Source: Guadua angustifolia (taxonomy: Eukaryota; Streptophyta; Magnoliopsida; Poales; Poaceae). Taken from it: a stretch of 64,000 nucleotides of DNA. The stretch spans positions 1 through 64,000 of the forward strand of contig JAYEVE010000072.1 of assembly GCA_036346375.1 (NCBI GenBank), read 5' to 3'. Below, piece by piece: positions 8,515-19,940 of this stretch. The notes below the pieces were generated by a model that was not told where the DNA came from, did no database searches, and saw only the letters and a program-made list of their open reading frames with translations. Both the position numbers and the translations under genes were made by a program. Position 1 is the first letter of the stretch, and each line of letters opens with the position of its first letter.

Positions 8515-10110
8515 ATGGCTTCTTCCCAGGGTGATTCCGGTGCCAGCAAGCGCCCTATTGACTCACCTCCTTCATCTCCCACTGCCGGTGGTTCAAGGAA
8601 GAAGAGGCAAGCCGTAGGGAAGATCAGCAAAAGCCGTGCCAACCTTCTCACCGCTCCTCCTGTTGCTCCTCCTCGTGCTCAGGCTGATCCCGAAGAGCAT
8701 CCAGCGGACGCTCAAGCTGCGCTTCGGGAACAGAAGAAGAAGAGTTTTCAAGAGTCGAATATGGCGATTTGGCCTCTTGAGAAGCTTCAGCCCCAGTGGA
8801 GGTACACTGGCCATATGATGCCGCTCCGTGTGGTCGACTATAGAGTGGGTTCCGGAAAGGGCAAGGCTATTGTAGCTCAGAGGAACAAGGATCCGCTTGA
8901 GTTCCATCAAGATCAATTTGTCGACAAGCGGTTCTGGAACAGGTTCCATTCTGACTACTATGAGACAGTCCTTCTCCCCATGGAGCACCCCGTGATGAAA
9001 ATGAAGAGGATTGACTGGCTCTACATGTCTGAGGCTCAGAATCCCATCTTTGATGAAGTCATCCAAATCTGTGAGCGCCATAAGGTAAAGGACATTATGA
9101 GTTTTATGCATGCTTGGAATGATGAAGTAATCATGCAGTTTTATGCCACCCTTTACTTTGATAAGAAGCATGATGCTATATGGTGGATGACTGATAAAGT
9201 GTGGTATGTGGCTACCAAAAAGACTTTTGCTCGGATTCTGCGACTAAGGTCAGCTGATGGTGATGCCAAGCTGCATGACAAGAAGGTTATGGCTCCTGAG
9301 CAGCTTGAGGACTTGTATGACTCTTCACAGCACTTTGTGGTGGGAACTATAAAGGGTCTCAAACCTGTGGCTGCTGTTCTTCTGAGGCTTCTTCGGGTCA
9401 CTCTATGGCCTAAGGAGGGTGATGCGTCCGCTATCAGTTCCTATGGGCGTAATTTGCTATATCACTTGGTGGAGCGCACTCACGGATTTGATGTTGTTGA
9501 CTTCATTTGGGAGGCCATCCGCCACAACTCCCTCAGCCACTCCAGCAGCTGCGGATATGCGCCTTTCATCATGGCTCTTATTGAGCATGTCACGGGCCTT
9601 GACTTTATCAAGGATGTGGATCACCTTTCCTACAAGGTCCGTGCACCTTCAGCTTCCGCTACTGCTGCTCCTGCTGTCCCCGTGGAGAAGCGTCCCCGGG
9701 GTCGTCCTTCCTGAGCCTCTACTTCTGCGCCTCCTCCAGCTCCTGCGCCAGTTCCATCTCCAGCTCCTGCAGTTTCTCCCTCGGGAGAAGGTTCTCCTCG
9801 CACTAGCCGCGACACTATCAAGAGGATGCTCAAGTGCTTGTTTTGCTTATGCCAGGATGTGTCTGAGCAAGTTAAGGAGACCCGTCGTGAGCTGCGTGAG
9901 CATCGCCGTGAGTTCCGTGCCTACCGCCGCCAGCAGGGTGAGGATCTTCCAGCCAGTAGTGAGTCCGAGGAGTCAGCTCATGTATCAACAGTGGATTTCG
10001 CTACTCGGCAGCTCTTCGACCTTCCACCTACTGCACCTCAGGCTAGCGTCAGTGGCAGTGACGATGACAGCGAGGAGGAGGACTATGAGCCTTCAGGCGA
10101 CGAGGAGTAA
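8515..10110 (+). pseudogene. Third gene of the Copia element (env position), one internal stop
   Basis: The frame starts at the ATG in CAGATGG (8515) and runs 399 codons to a TGA at 9712-9714. It then stays open in the same frame to the TAA ending at 10110, about 530 codons in all. The TGA site fits CGA to TGA. In order: a basic Ser/Pro N-terminus with a KKRQ-type cluster (possible nuclear signal); a globular region at about residues 110-370 with motifs such as KRFWNRF, MQFYATLYFD and FIMALIEHVTG, which recalls the 'putative plant transposon protein' family found in plant retroelements (moderate resemblance); a Pro/Ala-rich linker; a Cys-containing, Arg/Glu-rich coiled coil (after 9826); and an acidic tail. 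I see no signal peptide or convincing membrane segment, so 'envelope' is only positional. Its role is unknown. Confidence 0.7.
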
Positions 10111-10150
10111 TCTTCTGCCGTAGTCTCTTTCTTTTTGGTGTCTTGATGCC

Positions 10151-10166
10151 AAAGGGGGAGAGAGAG
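10151..10166 (+). promoter_or_regulatory. Upstream polypurine-tract-like run
   Basis: AAAGGGGGAGAGAGAG lies 40 bp after the third gene. A second G-rich run (AGGGGGAGCTC) lies near 10500. Repeated purine-rich runs before the 3' LTR are a known Sirevirus feature. Whether they prime plus-strand synthesis is unknown. Confidence 0.5.
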
Positions 10167-10592
10167 TTGATTTGGTTATCTTTCGGTTGTGTTTGATTTG
10201 GTTACTTAGGTTATTTATCGTCTTTGCTTTATGGTCGAACTTGTGCTTGGTTGTGGTTGTGATCGTAAACTGGTTATGATGTTGAACTATCTTTTGCTTA
10301 TTGTTACATTTGCCTTTAGCAATGCGCCTTTAGCAATGCATTTTGTATGATTTCATGACATATCTACTTGTGCAAAATTACTTATTGATTATCATGTCAT
10401 ATTCTATCGTGAGCAACAATTTAGGAGGAGCTCTTGCAACAATTTCTCTTAAATATGTGCATTTCAAACTCTACTCAAATTTCTCTAATGCACGTATTTA
10501 GGGGGAGCTCCACCCTCCAAGTATTTGGTCTTCCAAATACTATATCATTTCAAATTTTTATCAAAATCCAATTGTGTTGTCATCAATTCACC

Positions 10593-10606
10593 AAAAAGGG
10601 GGAGAT
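10593..10606 (+). promoter_or_regulatory. Polypurine tract
   Basis: AAAAAGGGGGAGAT ends directly at the 3' LTR start (TGAAAG at 10607), the standard place for the plus-strand primer. Confidence 0.9.
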
Positions 10607-12091
10607 TGAAAGAGCATCTAGGCCCCTCAAAGAGTTTTGGTGATTTATGGCAACACAATTCCATATACTAACGGTGCAAATGAGATTCTATGCAGTGATC
10701 AAGAAGATATCATCGTTGGAAAGGCGAATGGAGATCCCCATTACATTTAAAATTTGAAAAGGCGGCATCAAGAACTTAGATGTAAATCTTTTATTTTATT
10801 GAGTCTAAGGATAGTCGTACTATAAAGGGGGATACGACGGAAAATCGCTTCTAGGATATGCTTGTGCTCATAGGATGAAAATTGCATCTCAAAAGTATTT
10901 TAAAATCATGCATTTCCGATGAAAGGGTACTCCTGGCCGAGGAGGTCTAGCCGGAGTATCCAGATATTTAGTCCGGACACTCCGGGGAAAATGTTCGGAG
11001 TATCCGGGGATTAAGTCCGGACACTCCGAGCTAGGGTCCTCGGATGGAATTCACTGATCAGTCCGGAGTATCCGGATATTTAGTCCAGACACTCCGGGGA
11101 AAATGTCCGGAGTATCCGGAGATTAAGTCCGGACACTCCGAGCTCACCCTCTCAGTTGGAAAAAGAAGTTAAGTCCGGACACTCCGGACTTAATGTCCGA
11201 ATAGTCCGGACTTTGCGCAGAACACCTGTAACGGTTGGATTTTGGATGAGCTATTTAAGCCCTCACTCCAAATCTAACCGTTACCCACCTCATTCATTGC
11301 AGCATTCAAGTCTCAAGCTCACTCTCTCACTCTCTTGAGCCCTAGCCTCTTTCTCCCACTTGAAGCTTTGCTTTGATTTGAATCTTTTGGGAGAAAAGAG
11401 GGGATCTAAGTGCTTTGAGCTTGCTTGTTTGATTCTTGAGCACAAGTTCATCCTCCAAGTCGATTTAGCGGCGTATTTGTTACTCTTGGAGTTTGAAGGG
11501 CTCCTAGACGGCAAGGAGTCACCGGGAGCCTCCAAGTCTTCGTGTGGAGAGCCCCGGTCGTTTGTGAAGGCAAGTCTCACCCCCGAAAGGAAAGAGGCAA
11601 GAAGTGAAGACCGGCGAGTGCTTCGTGCAACACCGGGAGGAAAGGGTTCAAGAGGGACCCGGGCTTTGTGCCTCCTCAACGGAGACGTAGGATTCCCTTC
11701 AAGAATCCGAACTTCGGTAAAAAATCGTTGTCTTTGTGTTCTTCACTTGCTTGAGCTAGGGTTTGTTGTTCTTGAATCTTTTGGAGCCCCGATCTACTTC
11801 ATCTCAGTGTTTGGCTCTAGATCTATATTTTTCTAAGGTACCTGAGATCATTTAGAGTATTTGTATTCAGCTAGATTGTTGAAAAATTTGCAGAGATTCA
11901 AAATCTCATTTCGAGGTCACCTGTCCGGACACTCCGGACATTTACTCCGGACTATCCAGACATTAACTCCGGACTATCCGGACAATTAGCTCGGACAGTC
12001 CGTGTTTTTAAACCTTGGGTGATTTTGTTTAATTACAATTTTTTAATTCGCCTATTCACCCCCCCTTCTAGGCGACATATCAGTCCTTTCA
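10607..12091 (+). repeat. 3' LTR of the Copia element (1485 bp)
   Basis: It matches the 5' LTR from end to end with about 30 mismatches counted by eye, several of them inside CCGG motifs. It is followed by the target duplication AGGAT (12092-12096). Confidence 0.95.
10951..11211. repeat. TCCGGA palindrome array, 3' LTR
   Basis: This is the counterpart of 928-1188. Several motifs are altered relative to the 5' copy (TCCAG for TCCGG, GTTCGG for GTCCGG). A second array at 11924-12002 matches 1901-1979. Confidence 0.85.
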
Positions 12092-12096
12092 AGGAT

Positions 12097-12960
12097 AACC
12101 AGCTAGAGGGGGTAAATAGGAGGTTTCTAGAAATGTAAATTGGGCACAAGAATAGAAAATTCAAACCATAAGAGAAAGAGACACAAGAATTTATCCTGTG
12201 ATTTCGGAGACTTGCCGATCTCCTCTAATCCACGTTGAGGTGACTTGAACAACTTCAAGCTGACTCCAACCACTTGAGTCTTCCTTGATCACTTTGGTAG
12301 TTCTTCCCAACTACAAGTATGTGAACTTTGGCCTTCATAACTTGCTGAGGCTTCTCACAATCTCCGTCGAGATGTTCACTGTGCACGAACGCCTCCAAGC
12401 CACCTAGGAGGTAGCAACCTCCAAGAGTAATAAGTCTTGATGCTTGTTTGAGGTCGAATCAACTGTCTAAAGGCTCAACACTAAATGCAACACTTGAATT
12501 ACTCCTAACTCCCTTAAAATAAGAATTTAATACACACAAGAGTATTGGAGACTTACTAGAGCCCTAGAATGATCAATGAGGTCCAAGAGATGCTCAAGAA
12601 TGCAGGTGGAGGGTATTTATAACCCCCACCAACCAAATATGGCCGTTGGATAAAAAGATCTCTAAAATGCCCTGGGAGCTTGGTCATACCGCCCTATGGC
12701 CGGTATGACCGCTCCTTAGTAGCCAACGGTCGCTACAGTGCATTAAATGCACTGTTAGTGACCGTTGGTCATTATAGCCGGTAAATTCCTACCAACCAAA
12801 ATTTTCCTTTAACTGGGTACTAGCCCTTAGAAGGCTAAATCGGCTAACTGATTATTAAGCAAGGTAACACTAAAGCACTGATTTCTAACCTTCCTAAACC
12901 TTTTAATAAAAGGTATTCATGGAATCGGCTTTCCAAATCGGTTCATGAGTTGACTGAATT
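12097..12960 (-). repeat. Antisense LTR-like remnant interrupted by the Copia insertion
   Basis: The stretch begins with a GCTAGAGGGGGTAAATAGG-type sequence, a common end of grass Copia LTRs read in reverse. It contains a reversed TATA box (TATTTATA near 12614) and palindromic GGTATGACCG-type motifs (12690-12790). With the bases before 579 it may form one antisense LTR cut by the Sirevirus-like element. Exact ends and family are uncertain. Confidence 0.4.
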
Positions 12961-13594
12961 TGGGGGTAATGTAGTGAACCATTTAAATGATGCCCTTAAT
13001 AGAGATAGAGATAACAATTTTACTCTCAAGCCATCGGAGTAGGCCGCTTCACCATACAGTGCGATAAATCGCCCAATGTGCTGCAAGGTAGTAGTAGAAT
13101 TGTCTCCCAAATATTTTGCAAAAGTAGTGAAGTTATTAGGGTATAAAGTCCGATCGATATAATCAGGATATGGCTTTCAATAGCTAGCTAGTTATACTTC
13201 CTTTTGTCTATATGCCAAACTAGTCCCGTAACACCAAGGCTATTTGATTGGCCCAATTGGTTGTATTGGCTAATGGTGGGTTAGGCGCTTGTCAATTATA
13301 TTCATAACTGACATGTTGCCCCCGCCGAGTGTAGGCTCGAGTTGGTATGGCATCTGAGCTGATGGAGGTTGATAAAATTATTCATAGCTGATGCTTGGCC
13401 TCTTGGCCATTGGCTCTGGTAGTGGAACAAAGGGTTCTGAGCATGTCACAACTCTGTATTGGGTTAGATTTCTTTGTAGAATTAGCTCGGCGTATTGTAG
13501 AAGTGCAGTGGGTTCAATCGACTGTGAGGTCAATTAAGGATGTATGTAAAAAGGAGATTATTGTGGCAAGCTAGCTTGGGAGTCCAACCTGGTG
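12960..13594. other. Non-coding stretch without recognised features
   Basis: I see no long ORF, repeat or terminal structure that can be named. It lies between the LTR-like remnant and the minus-strand ORF and may be decayed retroelement sequence. Confidence 0.4.
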
Positions 13595-14159
13595 CTATCG
13601 GCATGAGCATCTCGCACAAGGATCTTGTGGCAAGATTATGGTAGGCTGCGTTGGCATCAGGGTTGGGATTAGAGCCGATGGTTTAGGATTTGCTATTGGC
13701 CCAAAACTCTGTGCATTCAATGCTACTGAATAGACTAGGTAGTTTGACAGAGCTTGCATTGGGTCTAGAAAATTTTTAGCTAATAGTAGCTCTTGAGCCA
13801 CAGTTTTGACACCGTTGGCTATCATCGGCTTAAAAGTTGTTACTAGAGTTGATGAGTGGCTAATCAAAGCATGGTGCACAAATTGATTAATCATATCAGA
13901 TAATTCAACTTGCACAGACATGTGTCGACTCACTGGTCTATTATCCGATGCCACCACGGCCTTAGTGTTGTCGAAGAAATTGATGGTTGGTTGCACGGTC
14001 TTCTGGGCAACACCACGTCGATTCTTCTGATAGCAATTTAACATCATCTCCTTGAGTGTGGCTTTCTGATCTTCGATGTCTTTTCGTTGTTCTAGCGTTA
14101 AAATCGTCCATTATCGAAACAACTATAGCATCGAAAACAACGTCAGACGACGGAATCAA
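13595..14159 (-). pseudogene. Degraded minus-strand ORF, possibly retroelement gag N-terminus
   Basis: Two overlapping frames (13962-14159 and 13595-14047) read from the minus strand, so the gene is frameshifted near 14000. The second part has a run of hydrophobic and amphipathic helices followed by a Pro-rich segment ending in an RCSCR sequence. There is no zinc knuckle or protease motif. Its place between an LTR-like remnant and a repeated segment (14197-14398) suggests a retroelement gag remnant. I do not recognise the family. Confidence 0.25.
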
Positions 14160-14196
14160 CTTTCCTTAAGAAGACATCGGGTCCTACTAGGCGTGC

Positions 14197-14398
14197 TAAA
14201 AGTGTGTTGACGTCGAAAAAAAGCCAATCGGCCTTAACATACGAAAACATCAAGTTTAAATTAAGTTCATGACGTGTCAGTCGATTTGATCCTGCAATTA
14301 GCAAGATAGATCGAAATAAGTATTTTTAGTCGATTAGATGAAACAATCGGTAAGATAGATCTAAATAGCTATTACAGCCGATTAGATAATACGTAAAG
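14197..14398. repeat. Dispersed ~200-bp repeat, copy 1
   Basis: This segment recurs in the same orientation at 34925-35126 with scattered substitutions. Shared landmarks are GTGTTNACGTCGAAAAAAA at the start, GTCAGTCGATTTGATCCTG in the middle and TTAGATAATACGTAAA at the end. The family is unknown. Confidence 0.75.
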
Positions 14399-14810
14399 AT
14401 CTATTTTCCTAAAAAGGCGATGTACAACAAGATCAGTGTAAAAACAAACATGAGATAATTGGCGTAAAACGATGATGATCAAAATCGATGATGTGCAACT
14501 TTATTGACCCAGAACGAATTACAAAAAGAGATTTTAAATCTAAAAAGCTACTCCTATCAACAGAAAGTAAATAAAAGTATATGCGAGTTAATTAATTGTT
14601 GGATGTTGATTTTCGGCTCGCCTCATGACCCCTTTTTATAGCACATAAGTCAATCGTGACTTTCTCTGATTCCTCATAACTCGTGAATCGTATGGGCCTT
14701 CGTTTCTCGAAGATAACTTCCATCTTGAACCAATATCGGCTAGAAATATTTAAATTTATCCTTAGCCTAATAAATCAGTAATATTTTTTTCAAATTCTGA
14801 TGCCAATAAT

Positions 14811-16115
14811 GAATTTTTCACTGTTGTAGCCCTCCAAAAAATTTTAGAACTAGCCCCTACTAGTTTTTTTTCCAAATTTGGCCCCATTGTAGTGGACGGG
14901 GAGCGCTGCAAATGCCACGACGTGACATGTGGCATTGCAACGCCCCCACTCAGCGAATTCGAAAAAAAATAAAAATAAAAATGTAGTGCAACACTCCCAT
15001 AGAGCGAATTCGGGAAAAATAAAAAACGGCAGTGTAGCGCTCCCATAGAGCGAATTCGGGAAGAAAAAAAAATGAAGTGCAGCGCTCTCACTCAAGTGCA
15101 TGCTATAGTACCGCATATGGTACTGTAGCACTCTTTTTTTTGCGCTAAGTGGAGGCTAGTTCTAGCAAAAAGGCATTATAATTTTCTTAGGTTTTATAAA
15201 TACATTATAATAGAAAAAAATGCACGATGGCTAGTTCTAAAAAACTATTTCTCTAGGTAGTTTTGGAAAAAAAATCGCACGTCGGCTAGTTCTGAAAATC
15301 GTACATCCTACCACAAATATTTTGAGGATCTATATTTTGCGGGCCATATTCTACGAGGGCAGAATATAATACAATATATTTCTGGACCTATATTCTGCAG
15401 CCCCAATTGCCGCCAACAATTCTGTGGGCCGTGGTGTCCTTCAATACCGTCAATAATTCTGCGGGCAGTATTGAAGGACACTATGATCCGCATAATTATT
15501 GACGGTAATTAGACCCGTAGAATTGTTGACGGTAATTGCAGCCGCAGAATATGGGTCATCAAATATATTGTGTTATATTCTGCCCCCAAGAATATGGCCC
15601 GCTGTATATGGGTTCTCAAAATATTTGTGGTAGGATGTGCGATTATCAGAACTAGCCACCGTGCGATTTTTTTCAAAATTACCTGGAGAATTATTTTTTC
15701 AGAACTAGCCGCCATGTGTTTTTTTCTATTATAATGTAATTATAAAGCCTAGTAAAATTATAATGTTTTTTCCCGTAACTAGCCTCCACTCAACGCAAAA
15801 AAAAACATGTGCTACAGTACCATATGCGGTACAGTAGAATGCAGTTGAGTGGGAGTGCTTAGTTTTTTTTTCTGAATTCATTCTGTGGAAGTGCTGCATT
15901 GCCTTTTTTTTTCCCAATTCACTCTGTGGAGCGCTGCACTACATTTTTATTTTTATTTTTTTTCTGAATTCGCTGAATGGGGCACTGCAATGCCACGTGT
16001 TGCGTTGTGGCATTTGCAGCACTCCCCGCCTGCCGCAATGGATGCCAAATTTGGGGAAAAAATCTGGTAAAGACTAATTATAAAAAAATTAGAGGACTAC
16101 AAAAGTAAAAAATTC
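14811..16115. mobile_element. Foldback (long inverted repeat) element, Mutator-like, 9-bp target duplication
   Basis: The whole 1305-bp element is one imperfect palindrome. The left arm (14811 to about 15450) is found again in reverse complement in the right arm to 16115. Ends are GAATTTTTCACT and AGTAAAAAATTC. It is flanked by the direct repeat GCCAATAAT at 14802-14810 and 16116-16124. A 9-bp duplication is the mark of the Mutator superfamily. There is no coding capacity, so it would move only with a transposase supplied from elsewhere. Transcripts would fold into a long hairpin. Confidence 0.85.
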
Positions 16116-16124
16116 GCCAATAAT

Positions 16125-18030
16125 TACGTCTGCAAGAATTGGTATTGATAGGCAGTAGTCCTGGACAGGTAGTGTGCTGCCACTTGCAAATCATTTGCTT
16201 GTTTAGGTGCAAGGGCGCAAGAGGATGTGTGGTCTGCCTTGCCACCTTGGACCAAGTGTTTCTTGTGCCCTATGGGCTAGGGCCTAGGGAGTGTGGATTC
16301 CTCAGCAGGAGTGCAGGACACGGCCTCCTTTCCGTTCTGAGAAGATATACTGTATTGATGATCCCTGTGCAGGAGATGGGCATGCCGTGATGGATGTATG
16401 TTTCCTTGGGACTTTTTGTGCCTTTGTGCTCATTTGTGAGGACCTGCAAAAGCGGGAACCGGATGGTCTTTTATGACGTTAATCTTGCCAATCGGTCTAT
16501 TCTTGTCGTCATCCTGCAGTACCATGGACCTGGGTGACATGGGTACGTATCGCGATTCGCAAGCACCCAGAGGCTACTAAAGAAACAGATACTTGCATGT
16601 AGCCATGTAGTATGTATTACATTTCCTTCTTTTTTTGATGTACTACGGTTGAGCGCATGATTTGACTCTGAAAATGCGTCGTCCACTCTTCCTTCTGTAC
16701 CATACATGATCGAAGCATAGCTTTGCCTCAACTCTAAACCTTAATCCTTGTAGAATCTGAACATTGAAACAAAAAGGTTAGCTTCGATATCCTGATTTGC
16801 ATATTGCATCCTCATTTACAGGAGTTTTACAATCGCAAAGAACCATGGAGAAGATACCATCATTGATGATGACAAGACTTTCCTCCAAGAAACAAACGCA
16901 AAAACAGGCTGTCCCGGGCGCAAGGTTTCAAATTTTGTTTTCGGACTACATCTTGGGATGGCCAAAATTCAAAATTTTGGCTAGATTTCAGAATTTCAAC
17001 TAAAATTTGGATGAAATTCAAAAAACTAATTTGAAATCTGGTAAATTTGAAACCTGGTAAATTTTAAACCAGGAAAACAGAAATTTTAGCCAAAATCAGG
17101 AAAATTTCAATGAAATTTTTCAAAATTTTGGTGTCGCCAAAATTTTGGTGATTTTCATTCTCCCATAAAATGGTCTCCTGAGGCTAGAAAAAATATATGA
17201 AAAAAATCATACAAGCATTTATCTATATTTGCTATCTGTTTGAATGCAAAATACTAAGTATTTGCACATAAAATTCCTAAGTTAGGGTTTAAGCTTAAGA
17301 CTGAAATAAAAGTTAGGGTTTAGGCTGAAATATATCATTTAAGGTCGAAATCCAAGTTAGCGTTTAAATCAAAATACAATTTAAGGCCGAAATACAATTC
17401 AAGGCTGAAATCCAAATTAGAGTTTAGGCCGAAATACATTATTTAAGGTTGAAACCCAATTTAGGGTTTAGGATTAGGGTTACATAATTTGTATATATAT
17501 ATTTTTTTGCAAACTTTTCATATGTATTCCTTGTAAAAGGCATTACAATTCTCTAAAAAAAATTGGTGTGAAATTCGGTCCAAAAACCATGTAAAGTGGT
17601 CCAAAATGTCAAAATTTCGACCGAAATCATGAGATGTCGCCAAAATTTACTGAAATCATTGTAGTGAGACCTAATTTTAAAAATTTTCATTCTGTTGGGA
17701 TTTTGAATATTGTTCCTAGCCTAAATCTGAGATTTCACAAAATCTCGCTGAAATTTTGAATCCTGCTTGGGCGTGTATTGGACTCACCGATGGTCAGTGT
17801 TTGAACTAATATCACATCAAGTAGAAGTCTGTCACACGCTCTATGCCCGTTCCTAAAGGATTTGTAGAAAACTTTAAGTACATGTACTTACATTTCCTTT
17901 TTTTCTTAGTGAAGATATGTATTACATTTATAAATAAATGGTTTTTTCTAAATATCACTTCTTTCTAATGGATTAATGTACATGTATTCCATCTCCCCAT
18001 TTCCTCTGTAATCACTAGGGAAACCACCTA
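16125..18030. repeat. Duplicated non-coding segment, copy A
   Basis: The segment matches sequence in the same orientation at 18100-18400, 19170-19440 and 29986-31350. Landmarks are GTGTGCTGCCACTT, GATGATCCCTGTGC and ATCCTGCAGTACCATGGAC. Copy B is split by an unrelated insert (about 18416-19100) and by CACTA element 1. No gene is recognised inside. Short ORFs here are not conserved between copies. Confidence 0.75.
16900..17780. repeat. AT-rich repeat with internal minisatellite, copy 1
   Basis: A stretch full of AAATTTTGG-like words has a degenerate tandem unit of roughly 35-45 bp at 17270-17490 (GGGTTTAGGCCGAAATACAT type). Related copies lie at 30440-31200 in the same orientation and at 31600-32310 in reverse. 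It is not coding. Confidence 0.65.
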
Positions 18031-18099
18031 CGGCTATGGAGGGAAAGCCGACATCCGACAAGGTCGTGCAATGGCCGCCACAGCATCAGTTAGCCAATA

Positions 18100-19440
18100 A
18101 TAACTTCTCCAAGAATTGCCATTGACAGGTAGTGTCTTGGACAGGTAGTGTGCTGCCACTTTCAAATCATTTGCTTGTTTAGGTGCAAGGGCGCAAGTGG
18201 ATGTGTGGTCTGCCCTGCCACCTTGGACCAGTGTTTCTTGTGACCTATGGGCTAGGGCCTAAGGTGCGTGGATTCCTCTACAGGAATACTGTTATGAGAA
18301 GATAATACTGTATTGATGATCCCTGTGCAGGAGATGGGCACGCCGTGATGGATGTATGTTTCCTTGAGACTTTTTGTGCCTTTGAGGTTGTATGTATTTT
18401 TTGCTGATCACACCAAGGTTCATGAACACAGTGGTTTCTCGCACGAAAACCGCGGTTTTCATCCATACCGCACCGAGACGAGAACTGGAGCCACTCGGTT
18501 TTTTCGTCTGGTTTGAAATTCAAATTTGAAAATTTCAAAAAATTTAGAAAAATTTAACCAAAAAATTCCTAAAATTATTATTAATTGATCTATGATCTCT
18601 GGTATGAAAATTTTATGAGAAAACAAATTTGAGATACCTTTTTGAGCCATTTAAATTATTTGAAATTGAGAAAATTAAAAAAGAAGAAAAAGGGCTGTTT
18701 AGCCCACAGGCCGAATTGGCTTGGGCTGGCCAGCCCATTCCCTGGCCCATCCTGGCCGGCCGGCCCACCCAGGTGCACAAAAGTCCCCAGCATTGCCGAC
18801 CTTGCTTCCGACCGAGTTCCTTTGCAATAATTGGTGCTTCGCTTTCCCCACTCACACGCCGTGCCGACTAAGAGCCGTCCGACGAGCTCCGGCCACCGTA
18901 AGCAAGGAAACCACCGGCGAAGAAGGGAAAACCGAGTGGTTTAACTTGAAAACCGAGCGGTTTCTACGGTTTTTCGAGAGAGCCGCGGTTTTTGAGAACT
19001 GGAGCGAAAATCACGATTTGAGGTGAGTTTTTCGCTCGGTTTACAGAGATTTTCGTTCGGTTTTTGTGTAATACCGATGGATCTGTGTTATTCACTGTGT
19101 GACCATTAGTAGAGCTACTCAAGGACTTCATTTGTAAATGTGAAGGTTAGAAACATTAGAGGTCTTGCTATTTTTGGTAAACGTGGATTCCTCAGTAGGA
19201 GTGCAGGAGCAAGACATGGTCCTCCTCTCTATTATGAGAAGATATAATGTATTGATGATCCCTGTGCTGGAGATGGGCATGCCGTGATGGATGTACGTTT
19301 CCTTGGGACTTTTTGCACCTTTGAGGCTGTATGTATTTTTTTCTGATCACACATAGGGAGATCATCCATTTTGCCCTTTGTGCTAGTTTGTGAGGACTTG
19401 CAAAAGTAGGAACCAGAAGGTCTTCGATGGCGTTAATCTC
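18100..19440. repeat. Duplicated segment, copy B left part, with an unclassified insert
   Basis: 18100-18400 and 19170-19440 both match copy A and partly match each other (the TGAGGTTGTATGTATTTTTT and CTGATCACAC region). Between them, 18416-19100 is unrelated. It has several AACCGAGCGGTTTT-type words, GGTTTGAAATTCAAATTTGA and a GC-rich centre. I could not find clear terminal repeats, so its class is open. Confidence 0.55.
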
Positions 19441-19479
19441 GATCTCACTACTACAAATGAGGCTTATATCGGGCCGACG

Positions 19480-19800
19480 ATCACAGACGGTTTTAGGAGC
19501 AAACCGTCGTGATGTTTTTTAGCACATCGAGCACGGTTTGTGGATAAAACCGTCTCACGATATAGGATTATCACAGAGCGGTTGCAACTTCTGCACCGTC
19601 ATATATTTTCGGCACATCACAGACTATTTGTGGATAAAACCGTCTGTAATGCTTGAAGTATCACAGACGGATTTATCTACAAACCGGCTGGAATGATAGC
19701 TATAACTTCATAGACAGTTGGTGGATAAATCCGTCTCTGATATTTCCTTATCACAGACGTCTGTATCCACGCACCGTCTCTGATCATCAATTTCACAGAG
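19480..19800. repeat. Left subterminal repeats of CACTA element 1
   Basis: Multiple direct and inverted copies of TCACAGACGGTTT / AACCGTCTGTGA words occur, often as pairs with a 6-10 bp gap. In En/Spm such sites bind the element's own TNPA protein. That role here is by analogy. Confidence 0.85.
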
Positions 19801-19940
19801 CAAACGCTTCACTTGATAAGATCATCATGAGAAGATCATTACAAAAGTTGTTCACAAAAGACTGCTAGCTAGTTAGATTGCATTATACATTATCATTACA
19901 AAAAGCTGCGAAAGATCACTAAAATGACTAAATTAAACGA

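Larger units (their letters stand above)
584..12091 (+). mobile_element. Full-length Ty1/Copia retrotransposon, Sirevirus-like, with a third gene
   Basis: The element has two near-identical LTRs, each starting TGAAAG and ending CTTTCA. It is flanked by the 5-bp target duplication AGGAT at 579-583 and 12092-12096. Inside are a primer-binding site, gag, protease-integrase, RT-RNase H, an extra ORF and a polypurine tract, in standard Copia order. The long gag with an acidic and coiled-coil C-terminus, the extra gene after pol and the purine-rich runs before the 3' LTR match the Sirevirus lineage. By eye the LTRs differ at roughly 30 of 1483 positions (about 2%), which points to a fairly recent insertion. 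Pol is broken between integrase and RT, so this copy is probably not autonomous. Confidence 0.95.

Noticed and set aside
8515..9714. Envelope protein call for the third Copia gene
   Set aside because: Only the position suggests it. I see no signal peptide, membrane anchor or cleavage-like site in the frame.
9419..10123. 234-residue ORF overlapping the third Copia gene
   Set aside because: It is a Leu/Ser-rich shadow frame over the real coding frame and bridges the internal TGA only by chance.
17270..17490. Telomere-like sequence (TTTAGGG words)
   Set aside because: The words are part of a longer degenerate unit and do not form a head-to-tail 7-bp array.
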